Under the pieces are notes generated by a model. The model made no database searches, was not told where the DNA came from, and saw only the letters and a program-made list of their open reading frames with translations. 64,000 bases of DNA from Verticillium longisporum (taxonomy: Eukaryota; Ascomycota; Sordariomycetes; Glomerellales; Plectosphaerellaceae): the NCBI GenBank assembly GCA_019188255.1, contig JAETXT010000001.1, positions 4,836,001 to 4,900,000 on the forward strand, in the 5' to 3' direction. Position 1 is the stretch's first letter. Each line of letters begins with the position of its first letter. Made by a program: the position numbers and the translations under genes. This document shows positions 33,601-44,301 of the stretch, piece by piece.

Positions 33601-35627
33601 AACCAAAGCAAGCCGTTGTCTTTTGTGTCTTGACTGCAGCTGTTGCACCAGTTATTCCAAGCTGGTTGTTGCAATAACCATTCTCCGGTTCCCTTGATAG
33701 GCCTATGGCTATCTTGGAAAGAAAAGCTTGCTGCGTCTTTCTCGAGCCATGACCGTATGTCTTTGAGATTCGCGGTATCTAAGGCGAGGGAAAGTTATCA
33801 AAATCGGCCCGCACGAAATATGGAAGCCCGGCGCTGCATCAAATAAGCTGCCCACATTGAAGCACGGGCTAGGCTGAAGAGAGAACCAATGGCGTGGCCT
33901 GAGCATCACCCTGAATGCATACCTTTTGACGAGGCGCGCCAGTCGCGAAGCCAAGTGTCGTACATCTTCAAAGTTTGCTCCACAGATGATTGATGGACTG
34001 CCGCAATCCCAGTCAGCAGATGGTTCTAAAACCTGCAGTTGAAGAAGAGGGGACCCAAAGCCAACCACGGGCTTTGCTCCCTACAAAGCACAAGCCTACC
34101 GTGTAATAAAGAGACCACTCTGTGTTCTGTGAGCGAGAGCCCGACATCAATAGACTCCAGTCGGGTAGTGGTGTCGAGTTGAAATTTGATTCCTAGAGAT
34201 ACTAATTATTATGCGCTCAAGATACCAGGACAACATTGGTTGCTCGAGCAACGCCCGTAGGGCATGGTGATGATACATCACGAAATGAAGACAGTAGGCC
34301 AAGGGACCCTTCGCGCATGTTGGCAGCTTGAGATCTGCAGGTTTCGAGACAAACAGGAGGCTGATGAGCCGAGACTGTTTCTAATGTCCGAACACAAGAA
34401 AATTCATACTGCTACCTGACAGCGACATAGATGACAAATTCGCTGACGTCCTTTGCCAGATGCCACAATCTATGACATGGCCTACATGCGATGCTGCCTA
34501 CTACTTCAAGTGCAGGTTTCGAATAACACCGACTCAAGAAGAAAACCCACGACAAGTATATAAGAAGCCATGGCTTGACGTACGTTTGTCATGGAGCGCT
34601 GTGCTCAGTGTCGACATGGCATCCTGAAGTGCGGTTTTCTTTTTCGTGAATTTATCCAGTGGTACGGTGCCAGGTCGAAGAGACGAGAAGAAGCGCCCTG
34701 GAACCATAAGATTAGTCGCTATATTCCCAACAAAAGTAAGGAGAATAGTGGGTAGGGTTTAAGGATTCCGGGGCGGAATGATGATCCGTCCAGACATGGC
34801 GAAAGGATGCCGGGGGGCCATACCGGCAGACTGCAATGACAGATGCTCCTTCGCCAGAAAAGCAAGGTCGATCGCGGATGCAAGAATACCCACAACAATG
34901 TCGCAGATTCTGTCGTCGCCGGAGGAGTGAGCCGCGGTTTCAATCCAAGAGATAAGATGGCCCTCGATCAGAACGATCCCATCAACGGCTTCTTGCGAAG
35001 CTCTTTGGGCTTCGTCAAAGGCCTGGAGAGAAGTGTAAGCTGCGAGTTGAGCTGATGAAAGGGAGAGAAAAGGATCAGCTGCGGGGTTGGGCTCCCAAGG
35101 CTCTCAACGTTTGGTTGCTGCTGTACAACCCTAACCCATCGCGAGCTGCCTTGCACGAGGCCTTGCAACTAACCTGCAAAGCAACTCTGGCCGGGGCCCA
35201 GACGAATGTGATGACCTTGATCTGGGAGAAAAGATCGACGGTTCGATGATGACGGTACATAAATTGACATAAGCAGCCGCATCGCCAGAGGAAGGTCTTC
35301 TTCGTATGGTGGGCTAATGACAAGTATTGATCCCGGGCGAGGATGGCACCTTCGATAATACTTCGTCCTACAGAGCCACCATCAGCGTCTGTCAAATGGT
35401 GGATGTAGCGCTTGTGTCGAGCCCCGCCTCTCAGAAGGGTACTGTTGTACTTCTGTAGAATCCAGCATGAGTGATCAAGTAAAGACGTGGGTCTGGACAA
35501 GTCGAAAATGAAATGCTGTGCTCACATCTACAGCGCGGTACCAAAGGTCCTTCTGGCGGCGGTCATCTGCCAGGGTACTTGTAGGCGACCCATCCTTTCC
35601 CCCCAAGAGCGGCGTGAAACCTGCCAT
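30683..35627 (-). CDS. NLR-like NACHT STAND NTPase with TPR-like C-terminus
   Basis: Intracellular signalling NTPase of the fungal NLR class. My model has eight exons: 35627-35526, 35452-35174, 35022-34824, 34697-34584, 34192-34100, 34025-33923, 33778-33587 and 33531-30683, about 1300 residues. Exons 1-3 give a helical N-domain (LWYRAVDKYNSTLLRG, SIIEGAILARDQYLS, VDLFSQIKVITFVWAP) like the domain before NACHT in many fungal NLRs. The P-loop is rebuilt by splicing: LLWLSGKSG joins SGKSMLS to give GKSGSGKS. Walker B is IIDGLDECHF, followed by RADGMFVWAKALLQYLDEL and VYDELI. The last ~600 residues are helical, with TPR-like repeats. The exon 6/7 junction is off by one base (phase 2 to phase 1), so that boundary or a base there is wrong. 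Trigger and effector output are unknown. Confidence 0.82.
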
Positions 35628-35809
35628 CGTGATACAAAAAGTCCAGGTCACAGCGCCATGACCTTGTCATTTGATGAACGTGGAATCACCGAGCTGTTGC
35701 GATTCTCGACAATTTATTCTTCGAGACGCATGTCGCCTACCACCTCTTTCGTTCTCCACTGCTCCTTCTTCTTTCTTCATCGCCGTGGACCATGTGCGTG
35801 CTTTGGGCA

Positions 35810-36075
35810 TCATTCCAGTCGAGGCTGAGGATATTGGTGTCTGTAGAGGGACCCAAAGCCGACACCCACCAGCGCGTTGAAGGGTGTGAGATGTTTGGCC
35901 GGCCAGCGTCCATAATTTAGCCACATGTAAGGCTTCATCATTTTCACATACTTCAGCGGCGGAGGGTGCCCTGAGGTGCATGTTAGTTCGCTCGTTACGC
36001 AGCCTTACTTGCCTTGATGTGCATGAGATCTGTTGGCGAGTCGCCAAGGCTTCCATCCAACATGTGCCGTTGTTT
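35810..36075 (-). CDS. Candidate small gene with GC-AG intron
   Basis: An open frame ending at a TGA (35812-35810) reads MMKPYMWLNYGRWPAKHL, then NALVGVGFGSLYRHQYPQPRLE. It can start at ATG 35941 (43 residues). It also extends upstream through an exon at 36075-36013 joined by a 42-nt intron (36012-35971) with a GC donor (GCAAGT), a perfect CTAAC branch point and CTCAG acceptor; this would add about 30 residues of the same aromatic/basic character. The first exon and true start are not resolved. The composition (aromatic, one hydrophobic helix) suggests a small membrane protein. I do not recognise a family. Confidence 0.3.
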
Positions 36076-36788
36076 CTGGGGGAGGGGGAGGGGGTGTTAC
36101 AGGTACTATCATGGCGTGCTTGTTTTGTGTACCCTAGGCTGCTCAGCCCCCAAGGCAACGAGTGCTAGCCACCTGCAGTGCTAGGTACTCACTGTAGTAC
36201 TTTATCGTAGCCTGTTTATTGCCAAGCAACTGTTGGGATTGGGGGTCTATGCATCTCCCCGCACTTGCCTCGGTCGCCGTCGCCAAAAAAGATTTTGCCT
36301 GTCTGTTCACATCAATCTGCTCAACCCGGGCAGTCTGAATGTGGATCTGTTAAGAAAGCTCACAAAAATTTCAGAGCAGAAGCTTGATTTGGAATGGCGA
36401 CACTATAGAAGCCAATTTCCTAACATGGTTTCCTAGACCTTGCGACATGTGTTTCTTTAAAGCCTGTTTATCTTGTCCTCTGTGGCTCCAGAAGTCGGAA
36501 CCTTATCAGATCCAACCCTGCCGTCTGGATAAATACGTCTTTTTGAGCGCGGTGAAGGAAGATTGCCCACTGATAGTACGACAATTGAGTTTGTGACCTC
36601 GCGAATAAGTGATGAGGCGCCTTTGGTTCTATGTCTTTCGCACAATAATGCCTTGTTGATGCCGAGCCATGGGCAATATCCAAATGGGAAGCGACAGCCA
36701 ACGTACTAGCTCCCAACGAACTTTGAGCTGCAATCGCGCTTTTGGTTTACTTTCACTGGGTCTTCGGAAGCACAATGTAGCACCTTTA
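35942..36788. other. Intergenic
   Basis: Apart from the candidate exon at 36075-36013, no gene was supported. Short open frames on both strands have no features. The left part may hold the first exon and promoter of the candidate small gene. Confidence 0.35.
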
Positions 36789-37460
36789 TTAATGTTGACA
36801 CCCTGAACCAGAACTGCCATGGCCTTTATGTCGCTTTGAGGTACCACTGCTCCCACCAGACTTCCTTCGGCGGGACTCGTCGTAGTACTTCGAGCTATGT
36901 TCTTTGTGGGACCGCTTCGGGTCATGACTTCGCCCTTTCCCCGCCAAGCGTCTCTTCGACTGACTGGGTTCGCCCGCCTCGATTCCCGATTCAGGCTGTC
37001 CGTCGTCTCCAAGATGCAACTGCTCTGATTGATAAATAAGTCCTTCTACTTCATCCTCATTTTCGACCTTGTCTGATATCATGGATATTTTGTAGTGAAC
37101 GTCATGTTGTTCTTGGTCGTGAGTGATCAGGGACTCCAATATGTGTCGGTCTCGTGATGATTCCCACTGATCGTGACTGGGTGGGCACGTTCTTTCCAAG
37201 TACATAGTGCCATCAATCTCGTAAACAAGGCCCTCGAACTTCTGGCCTTTGAGATCGAAGACGTCGATTTGGTTGCACGTTATCCAAAGCCCGTGTTTCC
37301 GACAGAAATAGCCTCCTTTGTCGTTTTTGCACCTCAACTTTTGCCACGTTTGGTATTCTGCTTCCCATCGGTGATGATCTCTCTCATCCTCGGGAGGCGG
37401 CTCTGGTCGAGGGAGATATCGAAGCTCGGGAAAGGCTTCCCATATCTGTTCGGGTCGCAT
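36789..37460 (-). CDS. Hypothetical charged protein
   Basis: Open frame of 223 residues from ATG 37460; the frame is open a few codons further but begins with a non-ATG codon. The N-terminal half is ordered-looking (MRPEQIWEAFPELRYLP, HHRWEAEYQTWQKL, YFCRKHGLWITCNQIDVFDLKGQKFEGLVYEIDGTMYLE). The C-terminal 70 residues are disordered and basic/Ser-rich (SKRRLAGKGRSHDPKRSHKEHSSKYY..KRHKGHGSSGSG), suggesting nucleic-acid binding or a nuclear protein. I do not recognise a family. A TTAG acceptor-like sequence just upstream of the start leaves open an extra 5' exon. Confidence 0.55.
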   Translation of the reverse strand: MRPEQIWEAFPELRYLPRPEPPPEDERDHHRWEAEYQTWQKLRCKNDKGGYFCRKHGLWITCNQIDVFDLKGQKFEGLVYEIDGTMYLERTCPPSHDQWESSRDRHILESLITHDQEQHDVHYKISMISDKVENEDEVEGLIYQSEQLHLGDDGQPESGIEAGEPSQSKRRLAGKGRSHDPKRSHKEHSSKYYDESRRRKSGGSSGTSKRHKGHGSSGSGCQH

Positions 37461-39014
37461 GAGACCCTCACATGACAACCCGCCCACCTAACACCGTGCC
37501 GGGCACGTATCAGCAGATTTTCCACTCTGATATGGATCTAGTGGACTCCAGGCTATATACCGCAGGGTGAAATCACCTACCATGTCCACCGATCTCAGAT
37601 ACCGGCGTTCTAAGTACCGTAGCAATTACCCTGAGGTCGAACACGCCCCCGATCAGAGGGCTTTCCCAAGTTCTAGACGATGCGGTGGAAATAATGTCAG
37701 CTCTCGAGCGCAGAGGCAGCGATATTGAGAGTCTTCCGAGGCGTTTCGATTGCGACAGCGCTTGCGGGTTTTTGAAGGATGGGCGATGCACGATGCCCAA
37801 TCCAGTATCAGGAAAACGTAAGATTACGAGAAGAAGGAGTCGACCGGAAGGCCGGTAATACAATTGAACCTTTGAACCTTGTTGTGATTTCGTACGTTAC
37901 AGCTCTGTTGTTTGCGCATTAATTTGCCACAGTCTAAAGTGACGCTGGAGAAAAGGAGCGTCAAGCCATGGGGAAGCCGCGGGGGACAATTTCGTCCTGT
38001 ACCGTTGGCCTGCCGCCATTGGGCGTACTGGTGAGCAAGGACTTCGGCTTGGGCACCAAGGATAGAACTTGTAGTTGAGAGGGTGGGCAAGTGGTTGGCG
38101 GACCGTGTGCGTTGGCAGAAATACTTGTAGACCTACAAATGGGGCTGGATGAGGGTAGCCTCGGCTTCTTAAGGCAATCCTTGGCGGGATGGGCTTCTTG
38201 CAGATGATCTAAGATGTTTACGTAGGTACCTTAGTTATCTTCTCCCGGGTCGTTTTAAGTAGCTGAGCGTGCTTGTTGAAACCCGTTGTTTGGCCCTCAC
38301 AATCCTGACAAAGATGCACGACCGCCGTTGATCGAGCTACTATCTCATCTGCTCCGAATCTCTTGCAGTGCAGCACTGTATTTGGCTAGCCCCATTTGTA
38401 GCTTGGCGATGGAGGCAATTATTATTCGAGGCAAAGCAGGCTGTGGTCATTTTGGTACCACACCTCTACACAATCAGCTGCGCTACTCCTGCACGTGATA
38501 CGCATGGCTAATATACTCTAGAGTGATCATATGATATGTGCCATGGCGCCATTTCCTGATCTCTGGGCCGCGGGCAGGATGCGGGACGTTGGTTTTTTGG
38601 GTGCGATGTTTTGGATCTCTTGTGACGGAAGAAACACTGCATCATTGTTGCGAGAATGGCAAAAGCAATCATTGATCAGTCAAAGCTTGGCTCGTATTTG
38701 AGCGAAAGCAAGGTAGTCTTGTACGACGCGGTCTTTCACCTTAGGCAGCAGCAAAGGAAGCTGTGCCGCTTTGCTACAGACCGGGCCAGACGTTGGTGTG
38801 CGATTTCTTGCACAGGGCGAAACCGCCAAGGCTGGCTGACCGGCCTGACGTGCAGCCCATTCTTGTGTTTGGAAGAAGCATCCACGGTCAATCATCAGTC
38901 ACAGCCTCAGCATCGACTCTTCTGTGTATCACGCCACCAAACCTTTATTGCCAGCTTCCGTCTTTGCTAGCATCCGTGTAGCGCTGCCGTTCACCGAGCA
39001 GGCCGCACAGAGCT
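37461..39014. other. Gene-poor interval
   Basis: No confident gene. One weak possibility is an ATG at 37582 whose frame, after a 42-45-nt GT..AG gap, reads GLSQVLDDAVEIMSALERRG and continues to a TAA near 37860, about 75 residues. I could not support it further. The rest of the interval carries short featureless frames. Confidence 0.3.
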
Positions 39015-41000
39015 ATGGTTCTAGACACAGCCCAGGATGCGCCACAGAGCCGTGTATCTCGATGGAACGTCCAGAGTGAGCAATTTGGACTTCCAAGAGT
39101 CGCAAGTCGGCCTGCGACTCTGTTAGCCTACCTGCTACCAATGTACCTTGCGACTGCCTGCTTCACCTCTGCAACAGTGCTGGCTGTGGATAACTCACAA
39201 CCAGCTTGGCGTGAGATCTTGTGCCACGGGATCGAGACGGAAGAGGGCTGCAAAGATCTCATCTCCCAGGTTTTAAATGCAAATAATTGGTCCGCGAATT
39301 TCTTCGGTAAGCCATCACCTGGTTTTGCATCCGTCAGACCAGCCTCATCAAAAGCTGCTTCCACTTCCTAAGCTGACAACTGCATCAGGTTTGACCTCTT
39401 TGGTTGCGTTTTTCATGATGACCAGTGCTGGTAAACTCTATGCGTAAGTTATCAAAGACTTTTTGGATGGTGTAAAAACATCCCATCCGGCCTAAGATCG
39501 CACACTTTGGTCCATCACTCTGATCGCAGCCAATTCATAGACTCGATACCACCAAATCTGTGACTCTTCTCTCAGCTTTCAGTAACTCTTTACCACCGAT
39601 TAGTCTCTGTTGTGCGGTATATTACGGCTCCAAAGACAATCTAAAAGCGTGGGTATTTTTGTCAAACGCGTTATTTTTCCTCGGCGGCGGGCCTTTTACC
39701 TGCACAGCTTTCAGATATGCTCTGATTTCTGGGCTCGTTGAGAGCACAGTCCCTCCATCAAGGTGAGCGATCTTTGTCACCCTCTATACATGTATCTATA
39801 ATGTATGACTTTTTGCTGATACTATAGCTCCTTCGAAGCACCCCTCGGATGTACGCGCTAGCATTCCAGTTTGATTCTGGGGTCCAAACGCTGTCCCGCT
39901 TTTTGACGTCCTACCTTTCTCTGTACATCGTGCGGTTCTTCGGCATCCGTATACCGCTACTCATCTCTGCCATGATGACGGCTCTGGGATGTGTGGCCTT
40001 GTGGCACCTGCCATCGGACAAGTCAACCTGGAGAGAGAACAGCCCGTCCGGAAACCTTCATGACACATTTCAGACTATCAAGACCAGGTTACCGAACCTC
40101 AAAGCCGGATTTATTCTGGTTGTCACCTTTTGCCTCTGCCCACTATCAATAGGAGGTGGGAACTTTGCCTTTGGATTCATGTCCTATCGACTCTCATTGC
40201 ACGACGACCACGACAGGCATACCCGAGAAGCCAAGGTCGTTGGCTCCTTGGGGACGACAATCGTATCTCTAACGTCGATTGCCTGGTTCATGTACCAGGG
40301 TAAACAGGGTGCCAACAGTCTACTTTATAACCTAGGCCTAACAATCATGAATGTCTGCCTCGGCATCGCGGGCGCCGCACTATTCATCGGCACATCGTCA
40401 TTCAGATCATTGACAGCCGGATACGCTCTCATAGAGATCGGCCGACAGTCCTTGACGCTCATGAAGTCCGTTTTGGCCGCCTGGCTGGTACCCGTCGACC
40501 AGGAGGAAGATGAGGGGCCTCAAGGAGGTGATACCAGGCCACTTCTCGAACCAAGAGATTATTTTCCAAATTACGGAGCAAACGGCAATACGGCAAGGCC
40601 TCAAATCGCTGTGGAACAAGATTCGGAGCCATCGTCTTCTCCAAGTCTTCATTCTAACATCGCAAGCCACGAGGCAGAGGAAGAGCATATTGTTATTCCC
40701 CAGCGCAATACGGTGCGCGAACAGAAGCGACTTGTCGGCTTCGGCATCGACGTGCTCCTCGAAGCCGTGCCCAAGCTTGGAATAGGGCCCGCCATGCACA
40801 GTCTGCTACAGCTGCAGAAACAGGGCTCATGGTGCTGGCCGTATGTGTTCGTGGCTGCCTCCAGTACACTCGCACTTGTCTTTTTGCTAGCAGCTACATG
40901 GTTCTCGTGGTTGGAAGTGAACGCTAGTGACAGTTCACCTGGCAATGACAGCTATAGCGACTCCAGCGAAGCCACAGACCTACAGGAGGGAGAAATCTAG
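39015..41000 (+). CDS. Divergent MFS-like membrane protein
   Basis: Polytopic membrane protein of about 580 residues. Exons 39015-39306, 39389-39443, 39541-39762 and 39828-41000 (introns 82, 97 and 65 nt). Hydrophobic segments include LLAYLLPMYLATACFTSATVL, LTSLVAFFMMTSAG, AWVFLSNALFFLGGG, LLISAMMTALGCVALW, AGFILVVTFCLC, VVGSLGTTIVSLTSIAWFMY, LGLTIMNVCLGIAGAALFIG and YVFVAASSTLALVFLLAATW. The layout resembles MFS proteins with a long cytoplasmic loop (about residues 390-480, acidic). GKLYALDTTKSV stands where the MFS motif A (GxLaDrxGRk) would be, so the motif is degenerate. A frame break at 39847-39848 (GG before ATGTACGCG) is cured by one extra base, giving APLGMYALAF. Substrate unknown. 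Confidence 0.75.
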
Positions 41001-41363
41001 ACCACAGATAATTCCGCAATGTCAGAGTGTTACGTGTTATACCCGTGGCATAGGATAGGCCTGTGGCCTATACCTCTTTGAATACAGCCCAGTTGAATTA
41101 ACGACGTTGATTCAACACGTATCCTTTTAGCTCAATTGGATAGGTGCTGCATGGCACTTACGACCGTGTGAGGGGCCGACCGTAACACAAGGTTAGAGCA
41201 ATAGATGAAATCCGGGGTATATTTCAGGAGTTGTGATTATTATGCTAGTATGTTTGCAACACGCCTCGCTGCAGAGCCTGAAAGCAGGTCACTCAATCGC
41301 TATTCAAGATGCGCGACAGGAGCAGAAGGTTCAAGGCCCTTTCAAGTCAGGCAGCTCGTACGC
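41001..41363. other. Intergenic between convergent genes
   Basis: 3' flanks of two convergent genes. A segment at about 41128-41155 resembles a tRNA D-arm (AGCTCAATTGGATAG) but no complete tRNA follows; see the rejected items. Confidence 0.45.
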
Positions 41364-43235
41364 TTAAGCACTGCGCACCTCGCGTTCCTCGCGTTCGACC
41401 TCGGCAACCTTCTCGGAGCGGTCCGCGACCTCCTGGAGCTGGGGCTTCAGGACATCAGCAGCCTCCTGCGAGAACTTGCGAGCGCCGACGCGGTGCTCGA
41501 ACAGCAGGTCGAGCTCGGAGTAGGTCAGGCCCTTGGCCTCGGGCATGCGGAAGAAGGTCCAGACGAGGAAGAGGGCGGTGATACCGGCCCAGAAGAAGCC
41601 GCCCTTGGCTCCCCAGTTCCACGCCTTGCGGCCGACGATCTGGGGCATGAGAGCGTTGGTAATGAAGCCACCAGCGTTGTAAAAGGCGCGAGCAAGGGCG
41701 ACCGTCTTGATACGCAGGCGGGTCGAGGGGATCTCGGCGACAATGGTGTAGCAGGCAGGGCCGACAGAAAGCTGGAAGGCAAAGACCATGATAATGACGA
41801 GAACACCAACAGCCCACGAGGTACCGGAGGTCTCCGCAGGGATGCCAAGGAAGCCCATGATCATGAGGATGGCGAACATTGCCGAAAGACCACCGAGGTA
41901 CATGGTGCGACGGCCGAACCACGTCATGATGAACCAGGCGAGGATGCAACCGAACAGACCAATGCCGGACTGGCCAAGGCTGAGGGCGTAGCTGTGCTTG
42001 GTGTCGAGACCAGCCTGAACCATAAACTGCACACCGTAGCCCATGAATGGAACACCGCAGAAGGATTGGGTCATCCAGGTGATACAGGCGATCTCGGTAC
42101 GGCGAAGGTTGCTGCCGCGGAAGCAGTCCCAGTAGTGAGCACCGGTGCTCATCTCCATCTCAAACTGGTTGGTGACGCGCATCATCTCCATGTGAGCATC
42201 GAGATCAAACTCAACACCGCTCTCGGGCTTGGTAAGCCTGCGAACAGCCTCCTTGGCCTCCTCCATGCGGTTGTGGCGGACAAGCCACCAAGGGCTCTCA
42301 GGAGCGAAGAAGGTACCAACAATGATGGGAATGGGCCAGATCTATTCATTGTTAGGACTGTTGTATCGATGGCTTGGGATCAAGCTTACCCATTGAATGG
42401 CGAAGGGGATACGATAGCTCCACTGGTCAGTACGGTCGATGAAGCCGTTCAGGATGCCAACAGCGATGAACTGGCCGATAACCCAGCAGATGTTGATCTA
42501 TCGCAATCGTGTTAGTCAAGGATGTCTGGATATCGCTCAAGCACATACTTACCCAGGACGTCATGTAAGCGCGGAGAGCGGTAGGACAGATATCAGCAGC
42601 GTAACTGGGAGCAAGTCAGCAAGGCCTTGTTGTTGCGTTAACCGAGTTTGAAATACTCACGTGACAGCAAGAGTCTGGAAGATACCCCACGGGATACCCT
42701 GAATGAGGGCTCCCGCGAGGAACATGGGGAGACCGTTGGAGAAGAAGGGGATGAAGATGGCGCCGATCATAGCTGTCATAGCGATGATCATGGTTTTGCG
42801 GTATCCGAGCCACTCAGTAATGAAGCCGTTGATGATGAGGCCGATGATGGATCCAACCTGAACACCCTTGCCGATAATTGTCTGCCACTGGGCCGAAATC
42901 AGAGGGCCGTTCTCGTCAACCTGGTTGCCGTAGCGTTCCATGAAGGTCGGGTAGGCGTAGAAGCTGCTCATCAGATGGGTATCGTATCCCTGAGTCACAA
43001 TATTAGTGCGAGGTTACTTTGTAGAGCTGAGAAGACCGAGACCAACCTCCATGATGATGGACAGCGAGATGACGAAAGAGAACAGGATAGCCTTGGGCCA
43101 GAAGCGGAAGGTATCGCGAACGCTCATCTGACGCTCATTGTTGAGGGCCACATCCGTCTCGTTGCGCTGGCCATGGCTAACCGTGGGGACGGCGGCCAGC
43201 CCGTCGCTGGGGCCGAGATCCTTCTCCTGGGACAT
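41364..43235 (-). CDS. MFS sugar transporter, alpha-glucoside/maltose permease type
   Basis: Plasma-membrane sugar:H+ symporter family. Five exons (43235-43047, 42989-42661, 42604-42553, 42497-42390, 42341-41364; introns 57, 56, 55 and 48 nt), 551 residues, frame consistent with no break. Family motifs include GYDTHLMSSFYAYPTF after TM1, NGFITEWLGYRKT, YAADICPTALRAYMTSWINICWVIGQ, PESPWWLVRHNRMEEA and the late GFFWAGITALFLVWTFFRMPEAKGLTYSELDLLFE (PETKG-like). The N-terminus MSQEKDLGPSDG and charged C-terminal tail are cytosolic. About 1 kb from a divergent Zn2Cys6 regulator and about 4 kb from an alpha-galactosidase, which suggests uptake of alpha-galactosides or their products. Substrate is inference. 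Confidence 0.93.
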
Positions 43236-44301
43236 GTTGACGAGACCTTTTATCAGAGTATCCTGCCAGTAGAAGCTTGTTGATCGATCACCTGTTGGTT
43301 GAAGGGCGGCTGACTCAAAAGTATCGTGAGTAGAATGACGTGTGGGCGTGACCTATTATATAGTTTGTTCACGATGGGAAGCCAAGTTGGATGCCATGGC
43401 CCATTACAGCGTCCCAAGTCATCACGGACGAATCAAGAAATTGCAGCACTAGCAGATCGAACAAGTCAATCGACTGACAAGGGATGGGAGGGTCCTGTCG
43501 TGAAACCGAGGAACTGGAGTGCGGAGATGTGACCTGAATCGGGCAACCAGTTGGGCCTCAGACCTGGAGTGGCCTCCTCGACTCAGGGTCTGGACACCCA
43601 TTTTCTGTCGAGTAGCTCCTTGGCTCTGTTTCCATACCTGCCTTGGGGAACCCATGGGGATGAAGGATGCGGTGCATCAGATGGCGGGCATGCGGGCGAT
43701 GTGGAGGAGAACCCGTTCACCACGTGCAACTACCGATGTTCCTCAATTCCGCAGTGAAGCCCGGGCCCGAGTGCTGGTTGGAGAGTTTTCTCCGTAAAAT
43801 TTTCCGTGTCGCACGATGAACGACAGATTGTGCAGATGAAGTGAAAGCCGGCTTGAGCCGCGGCCAATATGCAGTGCGAGTCAAATCGAGTCCCAAAGGA
43901 GGATAATCCATGAGGTGGGACCACGACCAGCGCAAAACTTCTCCGCTGGTTTCCCGCCCCTAACCGCTGAGGGGTTCCTCTCGAGTCTTCTTCAGGCGGG
44001 GAGACAAGGATCCTATTCGTCTGGGGATGTCAACTCAATCGGAAAAGTGATGGGGTCAGTCGGGGTTCAGCCCCCCGGTTCATACCACGACCACCCAGAG
44101 CCTGGCACCGCGTGCGTCTGGTTTGCGGGACACCTCGTCCCTTGACGACCAGTTTTCCGTCCAGCATCATCATTGTGTGTCTGTGCCTGACCAACGCGCC
44201 CGCTGGGCTGGATCACTTCATCATCGAATCCTGCTTCCGTCCCCTGGTGCTAACCGCCTATCACCGACGATTTGGGACACCGTCCCGTCCCTGGGCGCGG
44301 A
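43236..44301. promoter_or_regulatory. Bidirectional intergenic region, sugar transporter / Zn2Cys6 regulator
   Basis: About 1 kb between divergent transporter and regulator genes, the likely site of co-regulation. A TATTATATAG element at about 43352-43361 lies roughly 120 bases upstream of the transporter ATG. Several CGG/CCG triplets occur, as expected for Zn2Cys6 sites, but I could not define a paired motif confidently. No gene seen. Confidence 0.5.

Noticed and set aside
15925..35627. Functional link between Sgt1 and the NLR
   Set aside because: Sgt1 aids NLRs in other kingdoms, but 13 kb and many unrelated genes separate them; no evidence in sequence.
41128..41200. tRNA-like segment (AGCTCAATTGGATAG)
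   Set aside because: It has a D-arm-like piece but no GTTCRANNC T-loop and no matching acceptor stem could be paired.
41205..42515. 436-codon plus-strand frame over the sugar transporter
   Set aside because: Antisense of a well-supported five-exon transporter; highly charged composition typical of a shadow.
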